The notes: generated by a model not told the origin, from the sequence alone. Counted from the first letter of the stretch, positions 45,164 through 57,942 are shown. The stretch is 64,000 nt of DNA from Citrus sinensis (GCF_022201045.2 NC_068559.1:25365501-25429500), one strand, 5' to 3'. Program-made: numbers and translations.

Positions 45164-48100
45164 CAGGGGCGGAACCAGACTTCTGGTTCAGGGGTTGCCG
45201 AAATATGTCACAAGTCCAAATTTTAGCTAGCGACTAATTCGTAATCTAAAATTTGAAGTTTAAATTAAAAATAATGAACATGCACAAAAGGATTGTGAAA
45301 GAAAAATGAAAGTAAGGTATCATTCAAGTTTCAAATTACATGAAAATATAAAATAATTGTATCTTCTACTACATAATTTAACATATATTAAAAGCGAACT
45401 TTACGTTCTTTCATATCCCTAAAATCATCTATGACTGATTCCATACTAATTTTCTTGGCAATATCTCTCTCAATGTATGTGATCAATGTGTCTGTGAGGA
45501 AATCATCATTCATTTTGTTGCGAAGTCTAGTCTTGACAATACGCATAACTAAAAAAAATCGTTCAATAGTTGTTGTAGAAACTGGAAGAGTAAGCACCAA
45601 CACAATTATTCTGTAGACAAGTGGATATATTGATGATTTTCTAATTCGTACCAACCATTGACATAAATCAGAAAGAGATGATAAATTTTTGAACTCTGGA
45701 TTTTGAACAACATTATAATTATAATGATCAAGTTGCACTCTCATATATATCTTTTCATTATCTGTGAAGTCATCTCGATAAAACTTATCAACCAATTGAC
45801 AAATTTCATCAATTCTAAAAAAATTATATCCTTCTCGAGGATCCAAGACTGAGCTAAGCATAAGCAACTCTACTGAGCTATCATTAAATCGAATATTTAA
45901 TTCTTGCAATTGAGAATCTATTGCTGCATAAAAAATATTTACCCGATAATGTTGTTCCATAGTAAAGTTATCTTCTTGATTACGAGCTCCTACCTTGCCT
46001 TGCAATATAACGAGCATTCATATCTGGAATGTCAATATTGTGTGCCTTACAAAAAGAAATCACATTCTCCAATAAATTATGTCATTCTTCATCTCTCATT
46101 TTCTGCAAAAGTACTTTAGTGGATGAAACAAGGCGCATGGCATTAAGAATGTCCTGTGATTGACATTGTAAAGCTTGAGAAAGCAAATTAGTCACCGCCA
46201 TGATATTTTTCATGAAATGTAAAACAAAGACAAATTTAAATGAAGTTATCGCTTTATAAGCTGCATCTGCATCTGCCCGTGATGCATATGTGACTCTATC
46301 CTCCACAAAATTAATTAAAACTTCACATGTTGCACTAAACATATTTATCAAACTAGAAACTGATTTGAAATGAGAACCCATCGAGTTTCACCAGCCCGTT
46401 GTAAGATTCCAACTTGATTAAGCTATTTACCAGTCACATGTTCATCAAGAGCAAGCATATGTGCAATTTCATTTCATTAGCTTTAGCATGTTTCAGCTCA
46501 TCATTACGCTTGCAAGATACACCAACAATATTCACAACAGAAATTAATTTTGTAAAAAATTGATGCACATGAATTACCACTCGAGATGCTGCAATTAATG
46601 CTAATTGTAACTGGTGTGCTAAACAGTGAATATAATAAGCACATGGACAATCTTTTAAAATTAAAGCGTGTAAACCATTCCATTCACCTTGCATATTACT
46701 TACACCATCGTATCTTTGGCCTCAGATGTTTTGAATGTCTTAAGTGTGATTAGACAATACAAAATATCTCTCTTTTTTCAAGGTTTGTGCTGAAGTCTCA
46801 AAGACATGAACTAGCCCAAAAAATCGTTTTCTAACAATTCTATCCTTATCAACAAATCTCAAAACTATTGTCATTTGTTCTTTCTTTAACTCATCGCGAG
46901 CTTCATCAACAAATTATGCAAAACTTTGCATCCCCAATTTCCTCTCTAATTGTCTTTCTAACTTTCATTGAATAAATGTACAAAATTTCTTTTTGAATCT
47001 TTGGTGATGTATAAATTGCATTTCTAGGAGCTTTTGATATAAGGTCAGCAAATGTTTTATTATTTTCAACCAACTCTTCCAATAGTTCAAGAAAATTTCC
47101 ACGATTATCTGAAGATTCATTTTCATCATGACCTCTAAAAGCGGAACCTTGAAGTGCAAGATACCGAGATGCTCTAATTAAGAACTTAAGCCGCAGTCGA
47201 TTATCGGCAACATCTTGAGTAGTATACTTATAAAAAACATGTTGAATATGTTGAGATTGATTCATTAAATCCTCACATGATTTTTCGGTACGTTTATGAG
47301 CAGAGTCAGGATCAGTGGCCACATGGTTTAGAAAAGCACATTTTTTACCTCTCACTTTCCCCCAAGTTCTAAAACCATATACCGTGAAAGCTTTTGCTCC
47401 TTTATTGTAGCATCATTTACAATAGAATATTCCAACCAAGTGGGAAATAGAGAATACCATGAACTTTGAAAGCTGCGACCATGATCTCCAGATTGCGGGT
47501 TTTTTGAACGTACAGGTTGGTACGGACTTGCTCGAATATAAGCTCGTCGAATTTCATCTTGTTGATTAACAAGATAGCTCCATATTTGACGACGCAGTCT
47601 TGGATCACGCTATAAAGAATTAACATCAACTTCATTAGTTTCAATTCTTGAAGATTTTGTTAGTCGATTTTCAGAAATTAGGGGTTTAGGATTAGATACT
47701 GATGGTAATTGTGTATATGCTTGAGTACTTTGTAGATTTTTTCTCTTGAAAAATTTATCAATCGTTTGCTTTTTCATCTGTAAGAATTAAAATAACAATC
47801 ATTATAATCCAACAATGAAAATTAACAATGAATATATCTTACTTACAAATAAATATACAATAAGGCTCATCTTCTAGAAAAAAAAAAAAACAACAAAAGC
47901 TCTAATCTTCTTACAAATTTTCACAAATAAATTAAATGGATTGTGTATCATGATGCTTCATACCTTAAAACTGAAAATATAATGATCAGCCGGCTCCAAG
48001 CAGATGTAGAGAGTAAGATCCAAAGCAATGAACAGATGCAGGTTGATGGGTGGCTTTGCAAAGTCAGGAACGAGATTGGGGGCGTAAGGTCAGGAAAATA

Positions 48101-48245
48101 GTTGTTAAAAGTAAAAAAAAGATGGGTGGCCCATGTTTTTTTTTTTTTAATTATTTATAATTTTAAAATTTTGAAGTACGTAAAAAAATTTTTTTTTTTG
48201 AAAAAATGGGGGTTGGCCCGGGCACCCACGTAATTCGGCCCCATG
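45164..48245 (-). mobile_element. Decayed hAT transposon (Tip100-like) inserted in the RLP gene
   Basis: A 3082-bp element lies between two LRR-coding halves. The left terminus CAGGGGCGGAACCAGACTTC and the reverse complement of the right terminus (CATGGGGCCGAATTACGTGG) are degraded versions of the CAGGGGCGGAGCCAG end common to plant hAT elements. It carries a transposase pseudogene in the opposite direction to the host gene. I could not see a clean 8-bp target duplication: the left flank is TATACCAT and the right flank ACAATTAG. The right end includes poly-T runs and a CCCGGGCACCCACG word. Confidence 0.85.
45388..47777 (-). pseudogene. hAT transposase, ZMYM1/DUF4371-like, broken
   Basis: The reading begins MKKQTIDKFFKRKN, a typical start for this plant family, right after an acceptor-like TTCTTACAG. 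It then shows a TTF-type zinc-finger-like stretch (RRQIWSYLVNQQDEIRRAY, FQSSWYSLFPTWLEYS), a DUF4371-like middle (SAFRGHDENESSDNRGNFLE; ISKAPRNAIYTSPKIQKEI), CAYYIHCLAHQLQLAL, and the C-terminal hAT dimerisation region (LVLTLPVSTTTIERFFLVMR, IVKTRLRNKMNDDFLTDTL) ending MKERKVRF. Several stops and frameshifts separate the pieces (for example, a TAG just after VDVNSL near 47600). No functional transposase can be made from it as it stands. Confidence 0.9.
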
Positions 48246-49884
48246 ACAATTAGTTCCTGCATTTCCTTCTTGGATTAGAACTCAGGTGCACATTTCTGAA
48301 ATTACAGTGTCAAAATGTGCAATTTCAGTTACTATACCTGATTGGTTTTGGGGATTATTATCGCATATTTAGTGGTTGGATCTCTCGCATAATCAGTTAA
48401 AAGGAGAGCTTCCCAAGTCTATACATGTTGGTAATGTTCTTACAGCATGGATTAATTTGGGATTCACCCGGCTAGAGGGTTCATTTCCACTCTGGTCAAA
48501 TGTGTCAAATCCCTCAGTGAGGAACAATTTACTTACTGGATCAATTCCCTTAGATATTAGCAGAGAAATGTAAATACTGAAACGTCTAGATCTCTCTAGA
48601 AGCCTTCTAAATGGTACCATTCCACCATCCATGAGTGAAATGAAGAATTTCTCTTTTCTCGACTTATCAAACAATATTCTATCTGGAGAAATCCCTTCAA
48701 ACTGGGAGGGTCTTGAGGAACTGATGGTTAAAGACTTGTCAAACAACAGCCTATCTGGAGGCATTCCAGCCTCCTTTTGTTCACTACCTTCACTTGTGTG
48801 GCTGAAACTCAGCAAGAATGATCTTTCAGGGGAACTTTTTGTAGCTTTACAGAATTGTACAGCCTTGTTAGCCCTTGAAATCGATTCTTTGGAACCATAC
48901 CGATAAAAAGAAACATATTCTTTCTGTCATATTTAGGACTTTGACCTAACATGTTAACTGGAAGCGTTCCAGAGCAGCTGTGTCTATTCTCATATCTACA
49001 CATCTTGGACCTTTCTCATAATAATCTATCCTGATCCATCCCCAGCTATGTAAGCAATCTAAAAGCTTTGAAGATATGGGCACGCTTCTTAAATTTCCAC
49101 CCTCAACCCGACAGGGCTTTCTACCAGGCTGTTGATTTGGTTGTGAAAGGAAGACAAAATGATTATACGAAGATCATCCCAATTGTTAATGTCATAGAAG
49201 ACCTCTCAAGCAATAGCTTGACCGGAGAGGTACCAAATGAGATGGCAAATCTGTCAGCACTGGGTTCCCTGAATTTATCACGGAACCATCAGGAAGGATA
49301 CCAGAGAATATTGGAAGCTTGCAAAAGTTGGAAACTCTTGACCTCTCAAGCAACCATCTTTCGGGTCCAATTCCTCCAAGCATGTCTTCAATGACTCGTC
49401 TGAGTTTGAACTTGTCATACAAGGATTTGACAGGTCCAATTCCAAACCTTCAATGATCCATCCATTTACATGGGTAATGCTGGCCTTTGCAGTCCTCCAT
49501 TGACAACCAAATGCTCATCAGACCTTAGGAATGCTGGAGTGGAGGATGGAGAAGTGGAAGATGAAGATGGATCTGAAGAGCTATTGTTTCTATTTGAGCA
49601 TGGGACTCGGATTCATTATTGGATTCTGGACTTTCTGTGGAGCTTTGAAAATCAAAAACTCTTGGAGAAATGCCCTATTTTAAGTTCATCGATGAAATGA
49701 AAGATTGGTTTTGTGCAGCAATTGCAATTTGTATTGCTTGTGTTCAGAAGAAGGTAGATGTTGAAGGACAACCGAGGTCATCAGTGACAGGTAAGAATAC
49801 ATTTTTGAATTATTTTACGGTGGTTTCTGAAGTTTTCACTTACTCTAAATCTTAAATCTTGTTTTCTTTTGTGTGCTCACAGCA
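48246..49884 (+). pseudogene. LRR receptor-like protein, 3' part, disrupted
   Basis: This continues the LRR gene after the hAT insertion. LRRs resume with PDWFWGLLSHI, an in-frame TAG (48370-48372), then WLDLSHNQLKGELP and SFLDLSNNILSGEIPSNW. The juxtamembrane part follows (VVKGRQNDYTKIIPIVNVI, NSLTGEVPNEMANL, NAGLCSPPLTTKCSSD) and an acidic stretch. The transmembrane segment is visible only across a frameshift near 49590-49650, and the short basic tail (FKFIDEMKDWFCAAIAICIA) is in another frame. A GTAAG donor near 49791 and a CTCACAG acceptor near 49882 suggest a final tiny exon. There are many stops and shifts, so this is not functional. Confidence 0.88.
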
Positions 49885-50612
49885 GAATCATGGTGAGCAG
49901 AGTCGTTAGCGGAAGACCGACGGAGTTCAGATTCAGTTGAAGAATCTAGAAGGAACGATGAATTCATTTGCATTGGACACTCCCATGCTCCTCCTGGTTG
50001 ACTCTCTCTTTGTCTGTTTTTCCTCTTTTGGGCCAATTATTCTTTTGTATCTTCTAGTCACTTGTTTTTGCCATTCATGATGATGAAGATTACACACTAA
50101 AGACGCGATTGGGGCAGCTGCTCCCCATGCCTATTCTAGGGGAATCAAAGGCGCTATAAGTGGATTAGAAATTGTAATGGCCCATTTTTCATGCAAGATT
50201 GGGGTTCCTAGCTCTTCGAAATTCAAGACACTGACCTCTATCTCATTTCCAGATTATGGTAAACTGATATATAAATTTAGACGTATCATAGAATCAAACA
50301 GTAACAAGATGCTGCCTTCCCCCTATTGATGATTGTGGATGACTTAAGAACTCCAAAAAGAAACTCAAAGATGGATTACGAGGATTACCATAATTTAATA
50401 ACTGAGTACAAATTTCCAAAGACAAACCTCCAATTACTTGCAGGAATATATTGATACACAAAGCTCGGTACATAGATAGATCACGCTACATCTTTTCTGG
50501 CGAAGAAAAATTGAAATGGGATTTCAGGTTTTTGCTTCATACGGCTATGGTGGTTAAGAAGCTTAATTATCTTCCCAAGTTAAAAAAAAAAAAAAAATTG
50601 TACAAACTTGAC
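49885..50612. other. Intergenic region between the RLP pseudogene and the At3g27210-like gene
   Basis: Presumed 3' regions of two convergent units. No gene is visible. A poly-A tract lies near 50583-50597. Confidence 0.5.
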
Positions 50613-52181
50613 TTACCGTCCATCGGTGTTTGCTGAGCTAAGCCTCTTTTTTCTCTCAGAAAAGCTCCGGCTCCGCATAAAACTTGGAATGCAGCATTGA
50701 GCAGACTGGATTGAGTTCTCTTTCCTGTCATGGGAAACTCTGTATGGAGTTGTTTCACTGCTGCGAGTGAATGGATTCCTAGTAGATTTTGGTGGAGAAA
50801 TGGTTGGTATTGCTTCATTATGGCCATGTAAATTTTGATTCCCATTGGCAGGGTTATCACCGAAACTCTCACGAAAGAGCTCAAATAGCGTAGGAGAGGG
50901 TTTAGATATAGAATCAGGTACACTGTCCGTATGAGGAATTTTATCAAGTTGAGGTTGAGGAGCAGGATCTCCTATGAAGCTTTTCTCGTGGACTGGAGTG
51001 CTACCACGAGATGGGGTCAGATCTGCACAAATATAGACTAGTTAGAAAAATTCAAGATGAAAGCTTAATCTTGAGAATATTTATCAGTAGAGGATGAGGA
51101 TCCAAAAAAAAAAAAAAAGCTCCACTTAAAATAAAAAATTCCTGCTACAAACTTAATCTGACCTCCATTGACACTGAAGTAATCTTCACAATCAGAGTCT
51201 AACCAGGGATGGGAATCAAGAAAGGCTTCCTCTGTGTTACCTGTAAAGAAAATATGCATATTCCAGATCAGTAGCAAGCATAAACCCTCGGTAAAACAAT
51301 TTATTAAAGTATAGAAAATTAAGTTGCCAAATATTTCTACAATAAAAGAAGATGGAAATTATTCTGTGACCCAAACATATTGCTGAAGAGAAGACAATCT
51401 ATTGAAGTTATGGACTACATTTTGCAAATATTTTCTAACAAAAATTACCAACGACACAAAATCCATTATTCTCTATCATGTATTGCGCATTTGATTTGTA
51501 CATCTATAATGCTTGCTAATTCAAGTGCCATAAGAATTTTACCTTTATGAGATTATCAAAGAAAGAAAAAAACATATAAATTCAGTAACAAAACATTTCA
51601 ACAATCGGAGAACTATCAAGTACTTGCAATATTCAGCAGCAGATATTCTAAAATCTAAAACTCATTTCTATAGTGATACTTCTTAAATAAACTCCCGAGA
51701 TACACGTGACAATATTATCAATGAGTATGTGCCTCTCAGAAAGCTGGCTACTTTTTCTGCCATAGATCATAACCAAGCAAGCTCAGGCGCATACTGATTC
51801 CCACCAAGACACTCAATACATAAAGTCATCATAATAGAAATACACAAATATGCTAGGGGAAACAAAAGTTGTTGACTCAAAATCAAGAAGGACAAAGAAG
51901 CATAAGCCCAACATATAAGATCTAAGCATACAAAATACTTACAATCATGACCAACAACGTATGTATGACTTATGAGAAGTAAAAAAGAATGACGGAATCA
52001 TACTCAAGTCTCGGAAGCTATCCGCTTGTCCCATTGCTGACGTCTGAGGCAAGAAGCTTTGTCCAGCACCAGCAGCCATGTGTTGGTCAGTCTTGACTGT
52101 CTTGTTCTCCTTAATGGGTGATTGAATTTGGACAGTGAGTTTCATGTCTGTGCTTTTATGACTTGAAACACAGTTACCCAT
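50613..52181 (-). CDS. At3g27210-like protein of unknown function (MGNC start)
   Basis: Three exons, complement(52004..52181), complement(51163..51240) and complement(50613..51022), give one 221-residue frame. The product starts MGNCVSSHKS: Gly2 followed by Cys4 is a classical N-myristoylation plus palmitoylation signal, so plasma-membrane anchoring is likely. Exon 2 encodes EEAFLDSHPWLDSDCEDYFS and exon 3 continues with LTPSRGSTPVH, the signature of the At3g27210-like plant family. A Pro/Ser-rich linker, FELFRESFGD, a CCIPSFMRSRSFSERKKRL motif and a basic C-terminus follow. Translation from the upstream TTG of the longer frame would hide the myristoyl Gly, which supports the ATG at 52181. 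The molecular function of the family is not known to me. Confidence 0.9.
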
Positions 52182-55172
52182 TTCTTGAACCAAACTCTAA
52201 AGTGTATGGCTATATGCTATGCATTCATCACAGCAAATTCAAAACTCTCTTCTTTTCTAACTGCAAGAAAGAGAAGAAAAAGAAAACAAAAGAGAGACTC
52301 TTGACACTGTTGGTTTGCTTGAAGGAGGGGATGAGACATAAGTTGTTAAAACAACTAAAGTCTATAAGGAAGGAGGGAGTTGAAAGTTGATTGGTCTTGA
52401 AAGCCAAGTAATGGCATTTACAGACATGGGACCCCTTTCATTTCACCATCTTATTTATTTATGTTTGACAAAGTTATGGGTAAATTTGGATGGCTCTGCG
52501 CAAAGCGACAGTAACGAAAAGTAGCTTTTTGGTTGGTTCCATTATTTATCTTTAGAAAGTCATCATTATTGTGCTAATAATAGCATTCTGACTTTTGCAA
52601 CTACAGTGTTCAACTGTTACTACCGCACAAAAAATCTATGGAACTGGAAACAAAATATGCGCTTCTCTTCTTTATCATTTCCCAATCAAATCTTTTCCAT
52701 CCAAAATGAAAAAAAAAAAGACAGCGAGAGTTGCGATTGTATATCTTTTTCAATGCAGGTAGAAAAGGAAAGAAGAAAATCAATAGGAATATATATTTAG
52801 AGTAATGATCTACTGATGTTTACTCATATATATTTAGTTAGTGAGTGATGTTATAGTGGACAATCTAATTAATCCACCAATTTCAATCCTTTTCATAGTA
52901 AGTTTCAAAATTGCATCACGTCTCATTAAGGGGGCCAAGTTGCACATCCTAAGTGGCTTTCATCATCAGCCTTCAATCCTTTTATACAGTGTGTGTATTT
53001 GTAGTGAAAAACTTGTATAAGTGAGTACTGAGGTTGTAGGATCAGTCTCTTAACCTCTTATCATTTGGTAGAATAACTGGGCACCATGGTGGATTTCAAG
53101 TGGTTCTTTTCCATTAAAATATAATAGATCCCACGATAAAACAACTTACTCATCCAAATGACAAATGACGGAGTGTAAGCTACTGGTCCTACCACATCTG
53201 CACTGAAGTGATGTAATTTCTCTTATCTAAATCCTGTCAGCACAAAGTCCAAAGAGGTCCATATCTTTAACTACCTGCTCTGCTGCATAGGCCGTAGAGC
53301 ATTTAAGCACTTGCACATTAAAATCTTATGTCTCGATCTAGTGGTTACACTTCACAGTCAAGCCTCCACATATTAATTATTGGTTGCTGCTTATTGGTAT
53401 GATCGGGGATACTGAAAAGCGAATGAGCAAGAATAACTCCGCGCAATTATCATCGCAAAAGCAGCATAGATTTAATCAACTTTCTTCGACGGATCCTAAT
53501 TTTATATTGCATGGGATATATATATATATATATAAAAAGAATTAACCATATTTGGACCTTGGAGATTTGTGCCCTTCACAAAATTTCGTAAAACGATTAA
53601 GAATAACTTGAAGGAAATGAATAAGAATAGCTAGTGCCTTGGCGGGTATCAAATTTGGAATGAAGCAACAAAATAATCATGTCCTGGCCAAAGGTTTGCC
53701 TAACCTTCTTTCCCAATTGTTTGGTTGGTTCAATATGAAATTTGTATCGAAAGGGTTCTTCAAATCATGGCTCATTGAAAATATGAATTGACCACTCCAC
53801 AACCACCACCTCTGTGCAAACAAGTAATCGAGATCTTATATTTACTTGTGAAGGGAGCCACGCCATGCTTTTTTAATTATTTGAAAAAAAAAGTGTTATT
53901 ATTACGATTATTTTTATGATATTGATAACGTCATTAAATTTAGAAACACATTTACTGTAGAATTTCCGTACGCAAATGCAAAAGACATGGAAATAATAAC
54001 CATGATTAACTTTCATATATAATCCCTCCACTTAGTTTTCCCCACCAATGCTTTGCTTGCCAACCAGCTTTCTTCAGCCACTCATTTTGCTACCCGTCTT
54101 GTCTAAAATTCATGATTAAATATTAAAATGAAAACCATAAATAACATGGCATACAACTTCCTTCCTTAAATTTCGAAGGGCCATAATGATCGCATAGTCC
54201 AAAGCAATTGTCCGCAGAACTTGCCAATATAAAATAAGAGAAAAGTCCAACTACATAAAACTACTTAACCCTTCAAATCATTTTTATCTGATCAAACAAA
54301 TTAATAGACTTTGAGATGCTGAAACATGGTTATCGTTTTCAACGTGCCTTGCCCGTTTTATTTTGTTTTTATTTTTATTTTTCTTTTAAGGGCGAGATAA
54401 ACAAATAAATCAATGAGTTACCATCTGGAAACTTTGGATTTATAAGGCCCCTAACGGCAAACCACGGAAGTTGTCCTCCAGCTGTATACGGATAATGACA
54501 AAAATCAACTACGTTGAAATTGTTGCTTAAACCTTTTTATTTATTTATTTATTTTTCAATGTGTCTTTGTATGGTCGGTCCACAGATACATAACCCGAAC
54601 GACTTCAATCCAGCATCGTCTGGGTCATGTATGCAAAATGAAAGCACATATTAAGAAATAATATATCACTAAGTCACCACGATGAAAGGAAAAGGGAAAC
54701 TATAAACCCATCGGATTATCAGATTCGATACTGACAATGTTGCTTCTCTTGTTAGCTCTTGTGAGAAGAACAAGAGGAGCATATTCAACAAGGAGAAACT
54801 ATACAGTTATGCAAAGAGAATTCAGTAAGAACATTTTTTTCACAAATATATTAGTTATTCCACTATATACTACAAAACTTGACGATAGTTTATGATATGA
54901 CCGATAGAATGAAAATTCAACAGCATCAGATCCGCAAAAGTACAGACACAATGCCCTATTAAACTAAGTGATCATAAAGTAATGCATTTTAAATATCCAA
55001 CGTAAGAGATTCTATTAATCTTGAAACAAAAGGAAAAGCCAAATACAAGGGTTCACCATCAGTAATCAATTAGCAAATTTTATTATTATCACTCCTTTGT
55101 CCTTTCTTCCGCATGCATCATGTCCTTTAGCAAATAGATAGAGCTCCCTCCTCTCGCTTTCTCTCTCTCTCT
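52182..55172. other. Intergenic stretch, about 3 kb
   Basis: It holds the promoter of the At3g27210-like gene at the left. A (TA)n run of about 10 units lies near 53517-53534, and a (TTTA)n-like run near 54538-54553. No protein-coding gene or RNA gene is recognised. Confidence 0.5.
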
Positions 55173-55179
55173 TATATAA
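55173..55179 (+). promoter_or_regulatory. TATA box before the small ORF at 55221
   Basis: TATATAA follows a (CT)n tract and lies 41 bases before the ATG, a sensible core-promoter layout. Confidence 0.55.
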
Positions 55180-55220
55180 GAGCCATTCTTCATTACACCA
55201 TTGACACTAACTATCAAATT

Positions 55221-55535
55221 ATGGATAGGAAAGGCATGGAGGAAAATGGGATGAGAACAAGGAGCTTTCGTAACAAAGACTACAACAACAGAAGGGTTTT
55301 CTTGAGGAGCTATCCTCTTCACTGGGGAGGAGAAGATGAAGAAAACAATGAAGAGATGACGATCACTAACAAGAACACTAAGAAGAAACCGGTCAAGAAG
55401 ATACTCCTATCTATATTTCACTGGGGAGGAGGGAAGGTTTTGGTCTTGAGAAGATTCAAGCATAAATTCACAATTTACATTATTGCTTGTCTTCCTGCAG
55501 GCTTGAAGTCCCCCACTGCACTAATTTCTGCTTGA
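55221..55535 (+). CDS. Small basic protein, 104 residues, function unknown
   Basis: A single-exon frame from ATG to TGA. I do not recognise the family by name. Visible features are a charged N-terminus (MDRKGMEENGMRTRSFRNKD), an acidic patch (EDEENNEE), a lysine-rich stretch (NKNTKKKPVKK), and two copies of the tetrapeptide HWGG about 34 residues apart. A hydrophobic segment (FTIYIIACLPAG) lies near the end, which reads SPTALISA. A CT-rich tract and a TATA box lie just upstream and the composition is protein-like, so I think it is a real gene. An alternative is an untranslated transcript with a chance ORF. The HWGG pair and basic C-terminal half would be the things to look for in homologues. 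Confidence 0.55.
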   Translation: MDRKGMEENGMRTRSFRNKDYNNRRVFLRSYPLHWGGEDEENNEEMTITNKNTKKKPVKKILLSIFHWGGGKVLVLRRFKHKFTIYIIACLPAGLKSPTALISA

Positions 55536-56254
55536 TCTTGTGTTTTTTCTTCCTCATCTTCTCCCATGTTAGAGTTTGCATCAACTCATACCATGTTTAT
55601 GTAAATAACAAGTGTGATTACTTAGAACAAAGACTCACTAAAACCATTTCCTCTCTCTCTTTCCTCTCTCCTAGCACACACACTATATCCACATAAAATC
55701 AGACCTAAAAATCATAAAACCAGGAAGATCCTCGAAGGGGTAAAAAAAATTATATTTTTCCACTGATGAAGCTTATCAATCAGAATCAATAATTCAACCA
55801 ACATATTGAAAATGTTAATAAAAATGACATCCACAGTACTCTTGACCCAAGTTGGCAGATGACAAATTCTCATCACCCAAGCTCCCAAATTTAAAATAGA
55901 AGCAAGTATAATATATTCTGGTTAAAATTAAAATCAGATCAAGTTAATCAATAATTTGTAAAATGCACTCCATACAGAACCTCCAAAGACCATTTCTCAT
56001 AGTATAGACATTCTAAAACAGATGGCTCTTTGCACAACACTTGCACATCAGTAAACAAAGTTTCTAAAGAATGCTACTATGGCTAGAAAACAAGAAATGA
56101 GTCACAAAATAGTGTCTGACAAATACTCGTATATCAGACAAACGATTCAATAATATTGAATTTCAAGGAAGTACACATTTGCTGACATATACATAAAATA
56201 CCAGAAATGGTAAGAAGAAGGACCTTACTTCTAAATAGACAAGATGTTTCTTTG
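55536..56254. other. Intergenic region between the small ORF and Kish
   Basis: It contains the 3' flanks of two convergent genes. No other gene is recognised. Confidence 0.5.
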
Positions 56255-57942
56255 TTAGAAAAAGATTATTGAAAGCCCCATTGAAAAGCATCCAACAGCA
56301 ACCCAGGGGCTCAAACGCTCACCTGTTTCAGCATCCGCACAAGTTAGTTTCAGCCTGGTAGATTATAAAGCATGCACATCAAGGCAATAAATGGTGCAAC
56401 AAAATAAGACCAAGTCCAACTTTGCTAATAGGCTCAAAACCCATATGTACTTTTGGGGCCAGAATCAGTAGATACCTAGTGGTTTGCAATGAACACTAAT
56501 TAAGACATTTTAAACTCCAGTAAGACTAAGAAATAGAAGGCCCTCCATTACTAGATTATGTTTTCACACACAGGAGGATCTCATATTTTTAAAAAACTCA
56601 AGTGCAAGCCTGCTCACTTGAACCCAAATGATAGCTGAAATCATGGACTTTTCAAGCACCAGAAAACTCCCGTAATCACCTGGTGCATTAACATTATACC
56701 CATCGACAGCCCTACACATAGATTAGCTTTCAGAGTGCTGCATAAAGTTGCCACGTCTGATGGAGTCTTTAGATGTGGCACATCCTCCTCATCTTCAAAA
56801 ATTTTAATTATTTTTACATTATTTTTTACTATTTGTAATACTTGATCCTTAACCTCATCCCACCCCAATCCATCACCATCTAATCCACTAGCCAGCAGCC
56901 GTCCTTTTCTTCATAGAAGAAGGGGGAAAAAAAAGGCTCTGGAACGTTTTAATTTGCATTCATATTGTTCTTTCCACTAATTATTATACAATAGTCCACC
57001 TTAACAAAGAAAATTATTCGTATGACTTAATATAACTTAAGGAAATGATTTTATAAAAAAAAAAAAAAGTTCTTTACTGTGCAAAAGAAAAAGGCATAAC
57101 ATAATGGTAAAGCCTCTAGTCAAGGAAGCCTACCAATCCTAGCTGCTTTCCAGAAGAAACCACGAAACCTGTCAGATTAGCATTTTATAATTGTTAGTCC
57201 TATTGCCACCAAATTTCAGCAAATCAATGGGGTGATCAAGAAATCAAACATATTAAAGCAAACTAAGTAACTATCTCATAAAAGCATTAACCCCTTCTGA
57301 ACATAGCTACGTGAAATCTTTGATTGACAACTCATAATGAAGTTCTGTTAAAGAAAGCAAAAGACTTCATTTTTCTTTTTGGAAAAAAAGGGGTAAGTCA
57401 AAGGACCAAAGGCCTGATATTGCCTTAGCAACTAAACACCAACGCTTACCCTCTATTACCACACGAATACAGGGGAGCATATTGCCCCCAAGTGATAAAA
57501 AGCTTGGCAGAGAAAATGCCAGAGAGGAACTCAGGGCAAAAAGTGGGAGGCCATCCGAAGGGACGGTTGTAGTAAGTTCTCAAATAATGACATATGTAGG
57601 TTCACAGATATAAAAACATATCTTCAGCATTCATCAATCGAATGGAGTAAAGGAATGCAAGAAAATCCAATGTAACATCTCATATGAAATACCAAATGAA
57701 TTGGACATAACAAATTAAATTGGCATAAGACATACCCAGTTCTATGTTCAAGAATTGCTGGAAATTGCATCTTTATATAAGTGCACGTACAAATCCCCAA
57801 CAGGACAACCGTCAGAAAGGAATGGAAATTGAAGAGTGCCGACTGCAAAATTAAGAACATGTAATTTCAGCAATTTCTTTTTTATCAAACCAAGTTAACC
57901 GTTACTCTCTCTAAATTGAAACACCAAGAATTACTTTACCAT
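56255..57942 (-). CDS. Kish/TMEM167 family Golgi membrane protein
   Basis: This is a very small conserved membrane protein of the early secretory pathway. Four coding exons, complement(57940..57942), complement(57736..57842), complement(57134..57168) and complement(56255..56322), give 70 residues. It reads MSALFNFHSFLTVVLLGICT at the start, has FRGFFWKAARIGERLSPWVA in the middle and ends SIIFF. Two hydrophobic segments (about residues 9-24 and 54-70) flank the basic KAARIGER loop, the usual Kish layout and length. The first coding exon is only the ATG: GGCATG is followed at once by the GTAAAG donor. The 5'UTR (up to about 58230) probably contains another intron, with a donor-like CG/GTATCC near 58081 and an acceptor TTTTATAG near 57982. 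The frame is intact. Confidence 0.93.

Noticed and set aside
56641..56868. 75-codon minus-strand ORF
   Set aside because: Falls inside Kish intron 3; no homology recognised and the spliced Kish frame skips it.
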